A DNA stretch of 64,000 bases from an uncultured Bacteroidia bacterium (GCA_938086785.1 CALKCM010000009.1:1-64000); one strand, 5' to 3'; positions 8,441 to 17,817 are shown, counted from the stretch's first letter. Translations and numbers: made by a program. The notes: a model not told the origin generated them from the letters alone.

Positions 8441-10848
8441 TTTTTAATGTTTAATCGTTTATCTAAGTCTTTAGGATTGCCAATGGGTTGAGGCAAGGCA
8501 TTCATGGGCAATTGTATATAGGTATTGTTTTTTACACCCATGGCGTTAAACTCACGTCCTGTAACGGTATATACTTGTCCTTTCTCATCTGCACAGGCAA
8601 TGTACAGGAGGTTTTCATAATTTAAATCAATAGAATAGGTGCTTTGGGCATCAAAAACTTGATAGGTAAAAGGCACGCGGTTGGCTACAACAAATCGGTG
8701 CGATTCTATGGGTATACCGCCCGCATCTGTAGGCTGAATGATTACAGAAAAGGTATCGCTATTTATAGTGGGATGCGCATATGCAAAGGCACCCATACTT
8801 CTAATCCTAAAGGATGCAGTGGCTTGCTCTCCCCTATTTTTAAACAGAGCATTTATAGATTCATTGGTAAGCTCTTGCTCCTGTTTTAGCATGCGCGATT
8901 GCCAAGCATTAAGCCTTTTGGTTCGACAGGACTGGTATTTTCCAATGGCTTTGGCGAATTTGGCTTGCGAAACCCCTGCATTTTTTAATGAGTTGGGCTG
9001 TGCAATTTTTAGGTGCCAATAGGCATTTTCCGATTTTAAATCTAGGTAATACTCCGATCCAATGGATTCAATCCGAACATCGTTGTACCGCTGTTTTGAA
9101 ATAAAGGTCTTGCTAAAGGTCTTGCGATCCATTTTAGTTTGGATACTCAAAGGGACGTTCTTGAAAGCCTTGAGCTCGGGGAAAAGCACCGAGGTTTTAT
9201 CGTATAAGCGAAGCGAAATTACATTTTTGCCTTTGCTCTCACTCATTCTAGAGATTCCGACGTATTTGCGCCCCCGGCGAATAGAGAATTCAGGTTTATT
9301 CTTGACAGCTTTACTGCTGGGCAAAAAGAATGGTCCTTCTTCTTGCAGTTTTAATCTATTTTGATCGTAAGGTAAATGGTAAGAAAAACCCAGGGTTTCA
9401 AAATGCTCTAAAGGACTTAAGCGGTTGAAAGTACTAATGGGCTTCGCAATTTTATCTCCTCCATAAAACTGGTAAAAATCAATGACTTGATTTTTAATAT
9501 CGTCAAACTCATAATCGTAATCCCAAAAGTTCTCCCAGCTATTTTTTACTCCATTAAATGCATAAAAGCGATCTGCCGAGTCGATATTTCCGGCAAAAAC
9601 GATCTTCCAGAAGTATCCCGGCCTTATTTCTAATTTATTTTGACCATCCATGGCCTGTAACTCTATAACCGCTGATGGTGCCAATTGATATGTTTTTTGG
9701 CTGCTATCAAAATTTAAGGTATTGGATTGTGCAAAAAACTGACGGGGTTTGTTCCTCCATGAGACACGCAAGGTGTATGCGCCCATGTGAACTGAATCGG
9801 TAGGGCTTCTCAAGCTGTTTCTAGGAATAAATAAGGCCGCCTCTTTTCCAATGTAGTACACGAAATCCTTCTGATTGGTTGCATCAAAGTAAAACTCTGT
9901 TTCCTTGTATTTAGGCAAAAGGTGAGGGTTTTTAAAAAGTGAAGGAAAAAGGATGGACTCGGGCGAACTCAAAGGAATGTAGGTGGCAAAACCAGCATAC
10001 TCGGATGAATCCGCAAATTGGTTCATGAAGGGAACATAGATGCCATTGGTAAATAAAGATAGAATGTAATTATTCTCGTAGTCCGTCAAGTTGGGTTCAT
10101 CGGCATAATACTCAATGTGAGTATATTTCGTAAATTCTCCTTGATTTATGCTTTGTTCAATATTAAAAGAGTGTAAAGAAAGGTTGCTCAAATACTTTTG
10201 AGTTAACCAGCTCAGGTTATCAATGAGAGCAAGTGTTTTTAGGCGCTTGATTGAGGTAATGGAAGGGGGCAAATCTTGCACCCGATCTAAACTAATCCCA
10301 AGGTCCCTTAAGTTGCGCATCTGCGCGCAAGCCTCAATGGCAGCCGGCAGATCTTTCTTTACAAAAGGGGCGATGAGTTTAAGCGATCGGCAGCGCCATT
10401 TTTTAAGAAAATTAAAATCTTCGGGAACCACTTCAAATACCAAAGTAACAAAAGCAAGCTTTTCTAAATAAGGGGTATTTAAAATATGCTGTTCGTCTCC
10501 ATCCTTCACATAAACCAGCACATCCCCTGCCCAATCCAATCGTTCTAAATCTTCATTAAGCAGCTGTCCCTCAAAAGAAATAAGTTCGACCTGCTCCACA
10601 TCATCCAGTCGTTCAATAATTTTTGTGCATTCAGAAATATCAACCGCACCATCCATTCGGATGCATTGAACACCATAAAAATCTTTGATGTTTTTTTGCA
10701 TAAACAGCACATCCTTAAGGGTTTTTAGCTCAATATAATGTTGCATATTGGCCTTGTATTCTCGCGGAGATACATAGACCTGAGCAATGCTGTGATTGCT
10801 TAGAGCCAATACCAATAAAAACAAAAGAGCATAGAAAGAGTGGCGCAT
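8437..10848 (-). CDS. large exported leucine-rich-repeat protein
   Basis: 803 residues from the chosen ATG, with a signal peptide ending at SIAQ. Residues of about 100-240 form degenerate leucine-rich repeats (LRDLGISLDRVQDLPPSITSIKRL is one; others are irregular). The remaining two thirds are beta-rich and include an Ig-like/GEVED-type C-terminal part (RIRSMGAFAYAHP, then VVANRVPFTYQVF) seen in other Bacteroidetes exported proteins of unknown function. The start is set by a -7 element at 10858-10865 that lies inside the longer reading. It is translationally coupled to the downstream SSS symporter, which suggests a link with uptake of the same compound or with its sensing; that is inference. 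Confidence 0.7.
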   Translation of the reverse strand: MRHSFYALLFLLVLALSNHSIAQVYVSPREYKANMQHYIELKTLKDVLFMQKNIKDFYGVQCIRMDGAVDISECTKIIERLDDVEQVELISFEGQLLNEDLERLDWAGDVLVYVKDGDEQHILNTPYLEKLAFVTLVFEVVPEDFNFLKKWRCRSLKLIAPFVKKDLPAAIEACAQMRNLRDLGISLDRVQDLPPSITSIKRLKTLALIDNLSWLTQKYLSNLSLHSFNIEQSINQGEFTKYTHIEYYADEPNLTDYENNYILSLFTNGIYVPFMNQFADSSEYAGFATYIPLSSPESILFPSLFKNPHLLPKYKETEFYFDATNQKDFVYYIGKEAALFIPRNSLRSPTDSVHMGAYTLRVSWRNKPRQFFAQSNTLNFDSSQKTYQLAPSAVIELQAMDGQNKLEIRPGYFWKIVFAGNIDSADRFYAFNGVKNSWENFWDYDYEFDDIKNQVIDFYQFYGGDKIAKPISTFNRLSPLEHFETLGFSYHLPYDQNRLKLQEEGPFFLPSSKAVKNKPEFSIRRGRKYVGISRMSESKGKNVISLRLYDKTSVLFPELKAFKNVPLSIQTKMDRKTFSKTFISKQRYNDVRIESIGSEYYLDLKSENAYWHLKIAQPNSLKNAGVSQAKFAKAIGKYQSCRTKRLNAWQSRMLKQEQELTNESINALFKNRGEQATASFRIRSMGAFAYAHPTINSDTFSVIIQPTDAGGIPIESHRFVVANRVPFTYQVFDAQSTYSIDLNYENLLYIACADEKGQVYTVTGREFNAMGVKNNTYIQLPMNALPQPIGNPKDLDKRLNIKK

Positions 10849-10857
10849 ATCGTTGAA

Positions 10858-10865
10858 CAAAGATA
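10858..10865 (-). promoter_or_regulatory. -7 promoter element of the LRR protein / symporter operon
   Basis: TATCTTTG on the minus strand, 9 nt before the ATG at 10848. It excludes the in-frame ATG at 10872 as the start. Confidence 0.6.
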
Positions 10866-11027
10866 AACGCATCGAGGCAAAACCTAGTATAGGATATCCC
10901 CAGTAACTTAGACGTACACCATTCTAAACAAGCCAAGTGCAGTCAAGGTATAGAACCCCTCTTTTTAAGAATATAGGAAAGCACAAAAACACGATCTCAG
11001 AACTGAAAGAAAAACCTAAAGAAAGGC

Positions 11028-11058
11028 TTGTAAAATCGAAGGAGAATTGTTAATTTTG
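11028..11058 (+). promoter_or_regulatory. promoter of rpsF-rpsR-rplI
   Basis: TTG at 11028-11030, a 20-nt spacer, then TAATTTTG at 11051-11058: a good match to the Bacteroidetes TTTG-N19/21-TAnnTTTG promoter. The leader before rpsF is about 25 nt, too short for the S6:S18-binding leader RNA known from other phyla. The 170 bp upstream of it hold no gene. Confidence 0.7.
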
Positions 11059-11085
11059 CAGCCCATTTATAAAAATTAAAGTATA

Positions 11086-11526
11086 ATGAATCAGTATGAG
11101 ACCGTGATCATTTTGACACCCGTGCTTTCTGAACAACAGATGAAAGATGCTGTTGCTGGCTACAGAGAGCTGATCACAACAAACGGTGGAGAGTTAGTCC
11201 ACGAAGAAAACTGGGGGCTGAATAAGCTTGCCTACCCCATTCAGAAAAAAGGAACTGGATTTTACCATGTATTCGAATACAAGGCAAACCCAGATTTCAT
11301 TGAATTGTTGAAATTAAATTTTCAAAGAGACGAAAACATCATGAGAGAGTTAACATTGAAGCTTGATAAGCATGCAATGGACTTTAATGAGAAGAAGCGC
11401 AACGGCCACTTTGACCGCAAGCGTGAAGAACGTCAAGCTGCCGCCGCCGCTGCTGCCGCTGCTGCTGCTCAAGCCGAAGCACCTGTTGCTGAGGAAGTTG
11501 TTGAACCCACTGGAGAGGAAGCATAA
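11086..11526 (+). CDS. rpsF: 30S ribosomal protein bS6
   Basis: 146 residues. The first 95 are the ferredoxin-like bS6 core ([15 protein letters not shown] at the start, then [19 protein letters not shown]). The protein then has a long tail containing an alanine run of about a dozen residues encoded by mixed GCN codons, followed by an acidic end ([11 protein letters not shown]). Alanine/acid-rich tails occur in other Bacteroidetes bS6 proteins. bS6 binds bS18 on the 30S platform. First gene of the ribosomal operon; no Shine-Dalgarno sequence before the ATG. Confidence 0.97.
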   Translation: MNQYETVIILTPVLSEQQMKDAVAGYRELITTNGGELVHEENWGLNKLAYPIQKKGTGFYHVFEYKANPDFIELLKLNFQRDENIMRELTLKLDKHAMDFNEKKRNGHFDRKREERQAAAAAAAAAAAQAEAPVAEEVVEPTGEEA

Positions 11527-11528
11527 TT

Positions 11529-11789
11529 ATGAGTTCTAGAAGAAAAAAATATCAAAGAGCGCCGCAACCACCAATGCCAAAGAAATACTGTCGTTTCAAA
11601 AAACACGGCATTAAGCATGTGGATTTTAAGGACAAAGATTTTTTAATGAAGTTTGTAAACGAACAAGGTAAAATTTTACCACGTCGTTTAACAGGTACTT
11701 CTTTAAAATACCAACGTAAAGTAAATATAGCAATTAAAAGAGCACGTCATTTGGCCATTTTGCCTTTCGTAGCTGATGGTTTAAAATAA
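11529..11789 (+). CDS. rpsR: 30S ribosomal protein bS18
   Basis: 86 residues with the conserved core [15 protein letters not shown] and [12 protein letters not shown]. It has only one cysteine (KKYCRFKK), so the zinc-binding form is unlikely. It starts 2 nt after rpsF. bS18 partners bS6 and, in flavobacterial ribosomes, helps bS21 and bS6 mask the anti-Shine-Dalgarno sequence (established for Flavobacterium johnsoniae). The stop codon TAA is part of the Shine-Dalgarno sequence of rplI. Confidence 0.97.
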   Translation: MSSRRKKYQRAPQPPMPKKYCRFKKHGIKHVDFKDKDFLMKFVNEQGKILPRRLTGTSLKYQRKVNIAIKRARHLAILPFVADGLK

Positions 11790-11794
11790 GGAGG
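11788..11794 (+). promoter_or_regulatory. strong Shine-Dalgarno sequence of rplI
   Basis: AAGGAGG, fully complementary to the 16S rRNA 3' end, with an ideal 7-nt spacer to the rplI ATG. Its first two bases are the end of the rpsR stop codon. Such sequences are rare in this phylum, and I see no comparable one before any other gene in the window. Confidence 0.85.
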
Positions 11795-11801
11795 AAAGAG
11801 A

Positions 11802-12242
11802 ATGAAAATTATTTTAACAAATTCAATCAAAGGTCTAGGCGAAAAAGATGATGTAATTACCGTTAAAAACGGATACGCACGTAATTTCCTCATACCTAAA
11901 GGAAAGGCTAAAGTTGCTACATCAAGTAACATGCGTATGCTTGAAGAAGATCTAAAACAACGTGAGTTTAAAATGGATAAACTTCGCAAGGATGCTGAAG
12001 CAATCGCAGCTAAAATTAATGGTCACGAAGTAACCATTAAAACAAAAGCGGGAGCAAGTGGTAAAATCTTTGGAAGTATTACATCTGTTCAAGTGGCACA
12101 AGCACTTAAAGATTCAGGTTTTGAAGTAGACCGTCGTCGCATTGCTTTTGATGATATCAAAAACATTGGTGAATACACCGCTGAACTAAACCTTTTTAAA
12201 GGAATTAGTTCTGAAATTACAATTAAAGTAGAAGTAGAGTAA
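11802..12242 (+). CDS. rplI: 50S ribosomal protein bL9
   Basis: 146 residues, typical bL9: N-terminal domain KIILTNSIKGLGEKDDVITVKNGYARNFL (binds 23S rRNA), a long connecting helix rich in Lys/Glu/Ala, then the C-terminal domain with GKIFGSITSVQVAQAL. Last gene of the operon, 12 nt after rpsR, followed by a terminator. Confidence 0.97.
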   Translation: MKIILTNSIKGLGEKDDVITVKNGYARNFLIPKGKAKVATSSNMRMLEEDLKQREFKMDKLRKDAEAIAAKINGHEVTIKTKAGASGKIFGSITSVQVAQALKDSGFEVDRRRIAFDDIKNIGEYTAELNLFKGISSEITIKVEVE

Positions 12243-12265
12243 TCTACCTCCAGAATACTACATAG

Positions 12266-12299
12266 AAAACACGATCCATTTTGGGTCGTGTTTTTTTTT
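12266..12299 (+). terminator. rho-independent terminator of the rpsF operon
   Basis: A 12-bp stem (AAAACACGATCC at 12266-12277 with GGGTCGTGTTTT at 12283-12294, one G-T pair), a 5-nt loop and a run of nine T. Confidence 0.9.
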
Positions 12300-12330
12300 G
12301 CAAAAGCTTTGCTGTTTTCCTCCTATGCCA

Positions 12331-12361
12331 TTGTTTAAAAGTAAAGCACGTACTATTTTCG
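12331..12361 (+). promoter_or_regulatory. promoter of the PGI/PMI isomerase gene
   Basis: TTG at 12331-12333, a 20-nt spacer and TATTTTCG at 12354-12361; the ATG follows after 6 nt. Predicted leaderless, and it rules out the longer upstream reading from 12281. Confidence 0.65.
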
Positions 12362-12367
12362 CGCCAT

Positions 12368-13351
12368 ATGTCACATGCGATTACTCACGAGGAGTCCCTC
12401 GATCAATTTAGCAAACAAATTCAGTTTGTTTTAGATACCTACACTCCACATCACTTAACCCTTAATAAGTACAGCAATATTGTACTGGGAGGCTTAGGAG
12501 GCAGTGGAATTGGAGCAAAAATCGCATCTGATTTTATGCAGTCTAGCCTATCGGTTCCCACCCAACTGATAAGCGATTATAATTTACCTGCGTATGTAAG
12601 TGAAAAAACACTCATTATTTTGAGTAGTTACAGCGGGAATACGGAAGAAACATTGAGCTTACTTGCGCAAGCAGAAGAAAAAAATTGCGATATCGTTGCC
12701 ATTACTGCCGGAGGAAAACTCTTGGATGCGTGCAAGCGAAATGGATACAAAACCTATGACATAGAACTTGGATTCCAACCAAGAATGACTCTGGGTTATT
12801 CTTTGAGTACCTTGTTTTTAATTTTTGGAGAACTAGCAGGAGCAGACTTTACTCCTGATTTACAAAAAGTAATAGAAGATCTTTCAGAGAAAGAAGCATT
12901 AAAGCAAAAGGCAAAAACAATCATTGATACTTTTAAGGGTTTTGAAAATGATAAATACGTAACCATTTGCGATGGAAAAACCTTTGCTGCAGGTACCCGA
13001 TTCTGTCAGCAATTGCAAGAAAATGCAAAAGCCGAAGGCTTTTTAAGCATCCTTCCAGAAAACAATCACAACATGATTGAATCCTACTACGGAGCGCATA
13101 AAACCAATTTTATTCTTTTTAATAGTGGAACCAATGATCGCGTGAATAAACGTTTTGGTTTTATTAAAGAACTTTTGATAAAAAATAACAATAGAGTTTT
13201 TGACCTCAGTTTTACCGATTTCTCGGTCTCGGAAATATACAAGGCCATCTATATTTTAGATTGGGTGAGTGTATACCTTACAGACGAAAGAGGAGAAGAC
13301 AATATGCTTATACCTAATATCATAGACCTTAAGGGCTTTTTAACGAACTAA
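12368..13351 (+). CDS. SIS-domain bifunctional phosphoglucose/phosphomannose isomerase
   Basis: 327 residues with two SIS (sugar isomerase) domains. The first has VLGGLGGSGIGAKIA, LSSYSGNTEETL and AITAGGKL, which bind the sugar phosphate. The second has the family's PENNHNMIESY motif with the catalytic Glu/His pair. Interconverts glucose-6-P, mannose-6-P and fructose-6-P in members tested elsewhere. Cytoplasmic, no signal peptide. Starts after a -7 promoter and runs directly into the next gene (TAATGTG junction), so both are one transcript. Confidence 0.85.
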   Translation: MSHAITHEESLDQFSKQIQFVLDTYTPHHLTLNKYSNIVLGGLGGSGIGAKIASDFMQSSLSVPTQLISDYNLPAYVSEKTLIILSSYSGNTEETLSLLAQAEEKNCDIVAITAGGKLLDACKRNGYKTYDIELGFQPRMTLGYSLSTLFLIFGELAGADFTPDLQKVIEDLSEKEALKQKAKTIIDTFKGFENDKYVTICDGKTFAAGTRFCQQLQENAKAEGFLSILPENNHNMIESYYGAHKTNFILFNSGTNDRVNKRFGFIKELLIKNNNRVFDLSFTDFSVSEIYKAIYILDWVSVYLTDERGEDNMLIPNIIDLKGFLTN

Positions 13352-13352
13352 T

Positions 13353-14114
13353 GTGAAAGTTACACTTTTGGGAACCGGAACTTCGCAAGGCGTGCCTGTC
13401 ATAGGCTGTGCGTGCGAGGTATGCACCAGTTCTAACCCAAAAGACCAAAGACTTAGGTGCAGCGTACTCATAGAAACAGAAACAACTACCGTTATTATTG
13501 ATGCGGGTCCAGATTTTAGACAGCAGTGCCTGCGCACAGATGTAAAGAAACTGGATGCTGTGGTTTTCACCCACGAGCATAGAGATCACAGTGCGGGTTT
13601 AGACGACATCCGACCCTTTAATTTTAAACAAAACAAGGACATGGAAGTGTATTGCACCAAACAAGTGGAGCAATCGCTAAAACAACAATACGAATATATT
13701 TTTGCGGGTCTAAGCTATCCAGGGATTCCCAAGGTAAGAATATGCACCATCAAAGACGAGGCCTTTACCATTGGCGATATCGAGTTTATTCCCATCCAAG
13801 TCATGCACTACAAACTGCCCGTTCTAGGATTTAGGATAGGTGACTTTACGTACATCACAGATGCAAATTTTATATCTCCAAACGAACGAGCAAAGGCCAA
13901 AAACAGCAAATTTTTAATTCTCAATGCCTTGCATCATAAACCGCATATCTCCCATTTTAACTTGGAAGAGGCAAAGGCAGTAGCCAAGGATATAGGAGCT
14001 GAGCAAACCTACTTTACACATATTAGTCATTACATGGGCTTGCATAATACCATTAATAAGACCTTACCAAATGACATAAAACTAGCATTTGACGGACTCC
14101 AATTGAAAGTGTAA
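13353..14114 (+). CDS. PhnP-like MBL-fold metallohydrolase
   Basis: 253 residues with the metallo-beta-lactamase motif THEHRDH at 73-79. The N-terminal GCACEVC plus C36 supply the extra structural zinc site found in PhnP (cyclic phosphodiesterase) proteins, and later His residues complete the dinuclear site (VMHYKLP, LHHKPH, THISHYMG). The family hydrolyses phosphodiesters; the substrate here is unknown, and no phosphonate genes are nearby. The GTG start lies 1 nt after the stop of the isomerase, implying coupling. Confidence 0.85.
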   Translation: MKVTLLGTGTSQGVPVIGCACEVCTSSNPKDQRLRCSVLIETETTTVIIDAGPDFRQQCLRTDVKKLDAVVFTHEHRDHSAGLDDIRPFNFKQNKDMEVYCTKQVEQSLKQQYEYIFAGLSYPGIPKVRICTIKDEAFTIGDIEFIPIQVMHYKLPVLGFRIGDFTYITDANFISPNERAKAKNSKFLILNALHHKPHISHFNLEEAKAVAKDIGAEQTYFTHISHYMGLHNTINKTLPNDIKLAFDGLQLKV

Positions 14115-14198
14115 TTTTTAGGGTAGATTCTGTAAACATAATGGGTTATTTAGACTCATTTATGACATTCTTTCTTAAAAGATTTTACTTCCTCATCT

Positions 14199-14206
14199 TA
14201 CCTTTG
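14199..14206 (+). promoter_or_regulatory. -7 promoter element of the heme-type operon
   Basis: TACCTTTG, full consensus, 26 nt before the ATG at 14233. The AT-rich region around it could hold an iron-responsive operator, but I see no clear inverted repeat. Confidence 0.6.
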
Positions 14207-14232
14207 AAGTATAGAAAAGAGATAAATACATC

Positions 14233-15546
14233 ATGAAAAAAACATTTACAATTTTTACCGCTTTACTCAGCCTAACTTTAGGTATAGCACAAACTTGGGA
14301 ATCTGACTCCGTAGCTATGGGCTCCGGATATCAAAACCAAATATACTACAAAATGGGAACTGGAACTGCTGGAAGCTCTAAAGTAACAAATTGGGATTTA
14401 GCACATAACGCAAGTCTACGTGACAATGCCTTGCGCATTAACCATATGAGTGGATTAGAACTTTACAATTATCCAAAAGGAGATAATTCTGCATGGGCGT
14501 CATTTGACACCACAGGCTCATACGCGTGGAAAGCGCTATATAATAGTCTTCATAAAGGAAATATAGGTGCGTTCAACCAAAGTGTAGATGCGAGCAATGT
14601 ATGGGATTTCTCTTGGGGAATTTACAATTCCTCTTCGCATGTAGTTGAAGGAGATAGCCTTTACTTAATCGTTCGTAAGGACCGATCAGGGCAAATAGCA
14701 GAGGCGTATAAATTCATGCCTATATCTCAACCTTCAAACGGAGATTTCATTTTCAAAATGGCTGATGTAGACGGTTCAAATGAGGTGAATGATACCATCA
14801 GACAAGCCGACGCGCAAGGTCAAAATTATAAGTATTATTCATTTGCAGGAATGAATACGCGACCGCTAAGAGAACCAAACTCTGTAGATTGGGATATTTC
14901 ATTTACCCGATACTATGCACCTGCTTATGATCCAATGAATAGAGTTTTTGTAATGTACCCTACCATGGGAGTAGAAAGCAATTCTAATACAAGAATAGCA
15001 AAAGTTTTTGGTAAGACCGCATCTGAAAGAGCCGGTGAAATGGACGATCTCACAAGGAAGTATTATCCTAGTTTAACAGATTCTTTAACAGCCATTGGTA
15101 GCGATTGGAAATCATTTAATAGAGGATTGAATAAATTTGTACTAGCAAACCAACAGTTATACATGGTTGAATCTCGTTTACCAGGAGATTCTGCTTATTA
15201 TTTGATTGAATTCACCGGATTTGAAGGAACAGCAACGGGAAAAATCGTTTTCAATACATATAATTTAAAGAATACGGTTTCTGTTAAAAATCTTGCCTTA
15301 GGCGAGCTTAGTTTGTACCCTAACCCATCAAATAATTTTACTATTGTATCGCTTCGAAATGCAACCGTGAATAACGCGCTGTTAAGTATTACTGATATGA
15401 CTGGAAAGCAAATTATGCATGAGTCTTTTAATGTAAATGGATTGTTTGCTTATAAAATTAATACCTCTGAGTTGAAGTCTGGTGTTTACCAGGTCAGCAT
15501 TATTTCAGGAGAAAATAGCATGAGCCAAAAGCTTATTGTTCAATAA
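14233..15546 (+). CDS. secreted HmuY-like protein with T9SS sorting domain
   Basis: 437 residues: a signal peptide (to LGIAQ), an HmuY-like beta domain, and a type A T9SS C-terminal sorting domain (LSLYPNPSNNFTIVSL near 357, then GVYQVSIISGENSMSQKLIVQ). HmuY features are TNWDLAHN near residue 54 and VDWDISFTRYYAP near 216, the paired 'WD-[IL]-[AS]-F' strands of the family, which captures heme at the cell surface in Porphyromonas. First gene of a four-gene block; the TonB receptor starts directly after its stop. Heme binding is inferred. HmuY proteins are usually lipoproteins, so surface export by T9SS is a variation. Confidence 0.78.
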   Translation: MKKTFTIFTALLSLTLGIAQTWESDSVAMGSGYQNQIYYKMGTGTAGSSKVTNWDLAHNASLRDNALRINHMSGLELYNYPKGDNSAWASFDTTGSYAWKALYNSLHKGNIGAFNQSVDASNVWDFSWGIYNSSSHVVEGDSLYLIVRKDRSGQIAEAYKFMPISQPSNGDFIFKMADVDGSNEVNDTIRQADAQGQNYKYYSFAGMNTRPLREPNSVDWDISFTRYYAPAYDPMNRVFVMYPTMGVESNSNTRIAKVFGKTASERAGEMDDLTRKYYPSLTDSLTAIGSDWKSFNRGLNKFVLANQQLYMVESRLPGDSAYYLIEFTGFEGTATGKIVFNTYNLKNTVSVKNLALGELSLYPNPSNNFTIVSLRNATVNNALLSITDMTGKQIMHESFNVNGLFAYKINTSELKSGVYQVSIISGENSMSQKLIVQ

Positions 15547-17817
15547 TTGAGTCAAAAAAGACAACATATTGTTTTTACCCTTGTTTTGTTTGTCTCTACA
15601 TTCTTGTGGGGACAAACGAAACAAATACAGGTTTACATGCCAGACGGAAGTAAGCCAACTGTCCCTCTTTCTGTTTCAGCACATTTCTTAGAATCAGATG
15701 AACGAATCCGTGCAATAACAGACGAAACGGGATTCTTAACGTTGGACTATTCAGGTCCCATTAACTTAATAATTGATCCAGGTTCAGATACGATTGATAT
15801 CCATGAACAAGGTTTTGGAAACTCCCAAATTAAAATTGACATTCATCTAATGTCGCATGATCAAGAATTGGATCCCATCACAATAACAGGAACATTCTCC
15901 CGTAAATCGATAAGTTCAAATCCCTATAATATTCGGGTTATCGGCAAAAAGAAGATTACAGCAATGGCTGCTCAAAATCTTTCTGATGTGTTGCAAAACG
16001 AATCGAATATTCAGTTGGGTCAAGATGCTGTTATTGGAACCAGTGCCATTATGCAGGGCATTGGAGGAAATGACATTAAAATTCTCCTTAATGGAATCCC
16101 CATCATTGGTAGAATAGGTGGAAATATTGATGTTTCTCAAATACCCATGAGTAATGTTGAACGAATCGAAATTATAGAAGGTCCAATGAGTGTTATATAT
16201 GGTTCGGACGCTTTGGGGGGAATAATAAACATTATTACCAAAGAACCCTTAGGAAAAGCCATGCACATGAAAGCAAACTCCTATGTCGATAATATTGAAA
16301 ATTATAATTTAAATGCTTCTGTTCAGACCCGCATCAGTAAATCATTGCCGATTAGTTTTAGCGTAGGACGTCAATTTTTTAGAGGGAAAGACTTTGATAA
16401 GGCAACTCGTACTTTAGATTGGAAACCCAAAGAAAAAATATTCGCTGACTTCAACACCGTTTACAAATACAAAAATATATCCTTAAGATTGGGTTCAAAC
16501 TTTTTTACCGAAGAGCTTACGGATCGCAGCAATGCCGAGAATAATTTAATAACTTACTTCGGCTACAATTCTAAGTATTACACCTATCGTTGGGATAATC
16601 AGATTCAATTGAATCTAAAATTCAATAATTACAACCAGTTTCAATGGCAAAACGCCTTTAATATCTACACCCGAAGAAAATCTACCACAAAACGAAATTT
16701 AGTTACTGGTGAAGAAAACGCATTCCGACCGCAGGATCAGGATACGACAAACTTTAGACTCATTAATTCGAGAGGGGTATACTTATACAAGGCTCCTTCA
16801 AGAAAAATGGACTTTAACATTGGCTTTGATTTTACCCATGAGATTGGAAATGGAAAAAGAATTCCAGTAAGTAATCCAGGGATAACCGATTTTGCTGCTT
16901 TTGCTACTTTTGATCTTCACCCAACGAGCCAATGGGATATTCAACCATCGATTCGAATCGTTAATAACTCAAGATATGGTTCATCCATCATCAAGGATTA
17001 TGGTGGCACAGCCAAAGGATTAGCTCCGCTTATTCCAAGCTTGCAATTAAAATATAAATTAAGCAAACATTTGGTCTTTAGAGGTTCATATTCCAAAGGA
17101 TATCGTGCACCAAGTATCAAAGAATTGTTTTTTAATTTCGTAGATATTCAACACAATGTCCATGGAAATGAAAACTTAAATCCTGAGACTTCAGATAACT
17201 TTATCATAAGTGCAGACTATAGGCATAGACTTAGCGCCCAAAGTTTCACGAATTTCAACTTTTCAATCTTTAATAATAATATTAGAAATAAAATTACGCT
17301 TGGTCTGCAAGATGCTTTGACCAATTACTATACCTATATAAATATTGGTCGGTTTAGAAGTCAAGGGCTAAATGTAAAATTCGGTTTTAAAAGTAAGCAA
17401 ATGAACTATGCCTTTTCATCTACCTTAACTTCAGTGGTCGATGAAATTCCTCAAGAAGACAGCGTTTTACATCAAAACTATGTAAACGGTCAGGTCGCCT
17501 TTAACGTGACCCGAAAGTTCATAAAAAAGAATACCGCATTAAATGTAATTACCCGTTATACCAGCCCAACCTTTGGATATAATGAGGACTTAACCAGATA
17601 TAAAATTGGTGGGTTCTATTTAGTTGATGCCATTTATAGCGGTAAATTATATAAACAAAAAATTGGATATCAGTTTGGAATAAAAAATATTTTGGGCATC
17701 ACATCCGTAAATTCTAACCGATCCCAAGGGAACAACACTCATGCCACAACAGGAAATAGTGTTCTAGTAAGCCCAGGCCGGCTATTCTTTTTATCTTTAA
17801 ATCTAACCCTATTTTAG
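15547..17817 (+). CDS. TonB-dependent outer-membrane receptor, heme type
   Basis: 756 residues: signal peptide, an N-terminal carboxypeptidase-regulatory-like beta domain (about 25-110), a plug domain (NLSDVLQNESNIQLGQ; IEGPMSVIYGSDALGGIINI) and a 22-strand barrel ending in Phe. YRAP at 519-522, His536 and His539, and the GNENLNPETS box at 540-549 match the FRAP/NPNL region with its intervening His that defines heme receptors such as HmuR. Together with HmuY genes on both sides this points to heme uptake. The start is TTG, immediately after the TAA of the upstream gene. Confidence 0.85.
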   Translation: MSQKRQHIVFTLVLFVSTFLWGQTKQIQVYMPDGSKPTVPLSVSAHFLESDERIRAITDETGFLTLDYSGPINLIIDPGSDTIDIHEQGFGNSQIKIDIHLMSHDQELDPITITGTFSRKSISSNPYNIRVIGKKKITAMAAQNLSDVLQNESNIQLGQDAVIGTSAIMQGIGGNDIKILLNGIPIIGRIGGNIDVSQIPMSNVERIEIIEGPMSVIYGSDALGGIINIITKEPLGKAMHMKANSYVDNIENYNLNASVQTRISKSLPISFSVGRQFFRGKDFDKATRTLDWKPKEKIFADFNTVYKYKNISLRLGSNFFTEELTDRSNAENNLITYFGYNSKYYTYRWDNQIQLNLKFNNYNQFQWQNAFNIYTRRKSTTKRNLVTGEENAFRPQDQDTTNFRLINSRGVYLYKAPSRKMDFNIGFDFTHEIGNGKRIPVSNPGITDFAAFATFDLHPTSQWDIQPSIRIVNNSRYGSSIIKDYGGTAKGLAPLIPSLQLKYKLSKHLVFRGSYSKGYRAPSIKELFFNFVDIQHNVHGNENLNPETSDNFIISADYRHRLSAQSFTNFNFSIFNNNIRNKITLGLQDALTNYYTYINIGRFRSQGLNVKFGFKSKQMNYAFSSTLTSVVDEIPQEDSVLHQNYVNGQVAFNVTRKFIKKNTALNVITRYTSPTFGYNEDLTRYKIGGFYLVDAIYSGKLYKQKIGYQFGIKNILGITSVNSNRSQGNNTHATTGNSVLVSPGRLFFLSLNLTLF

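Noticed and set aside
11059-11085. S6:S18-binding leader RNA before rpsF
   Set aside because: The leader after the promoter is only about 25 nt and has no bulged hairpin with the conserved CCG.
13329-13589. Minus-strand open frames opposite the PGI/PMI-MBL junction
   Set aside because: Antisense to well-supported genes, no promoter, no recognisable domain.
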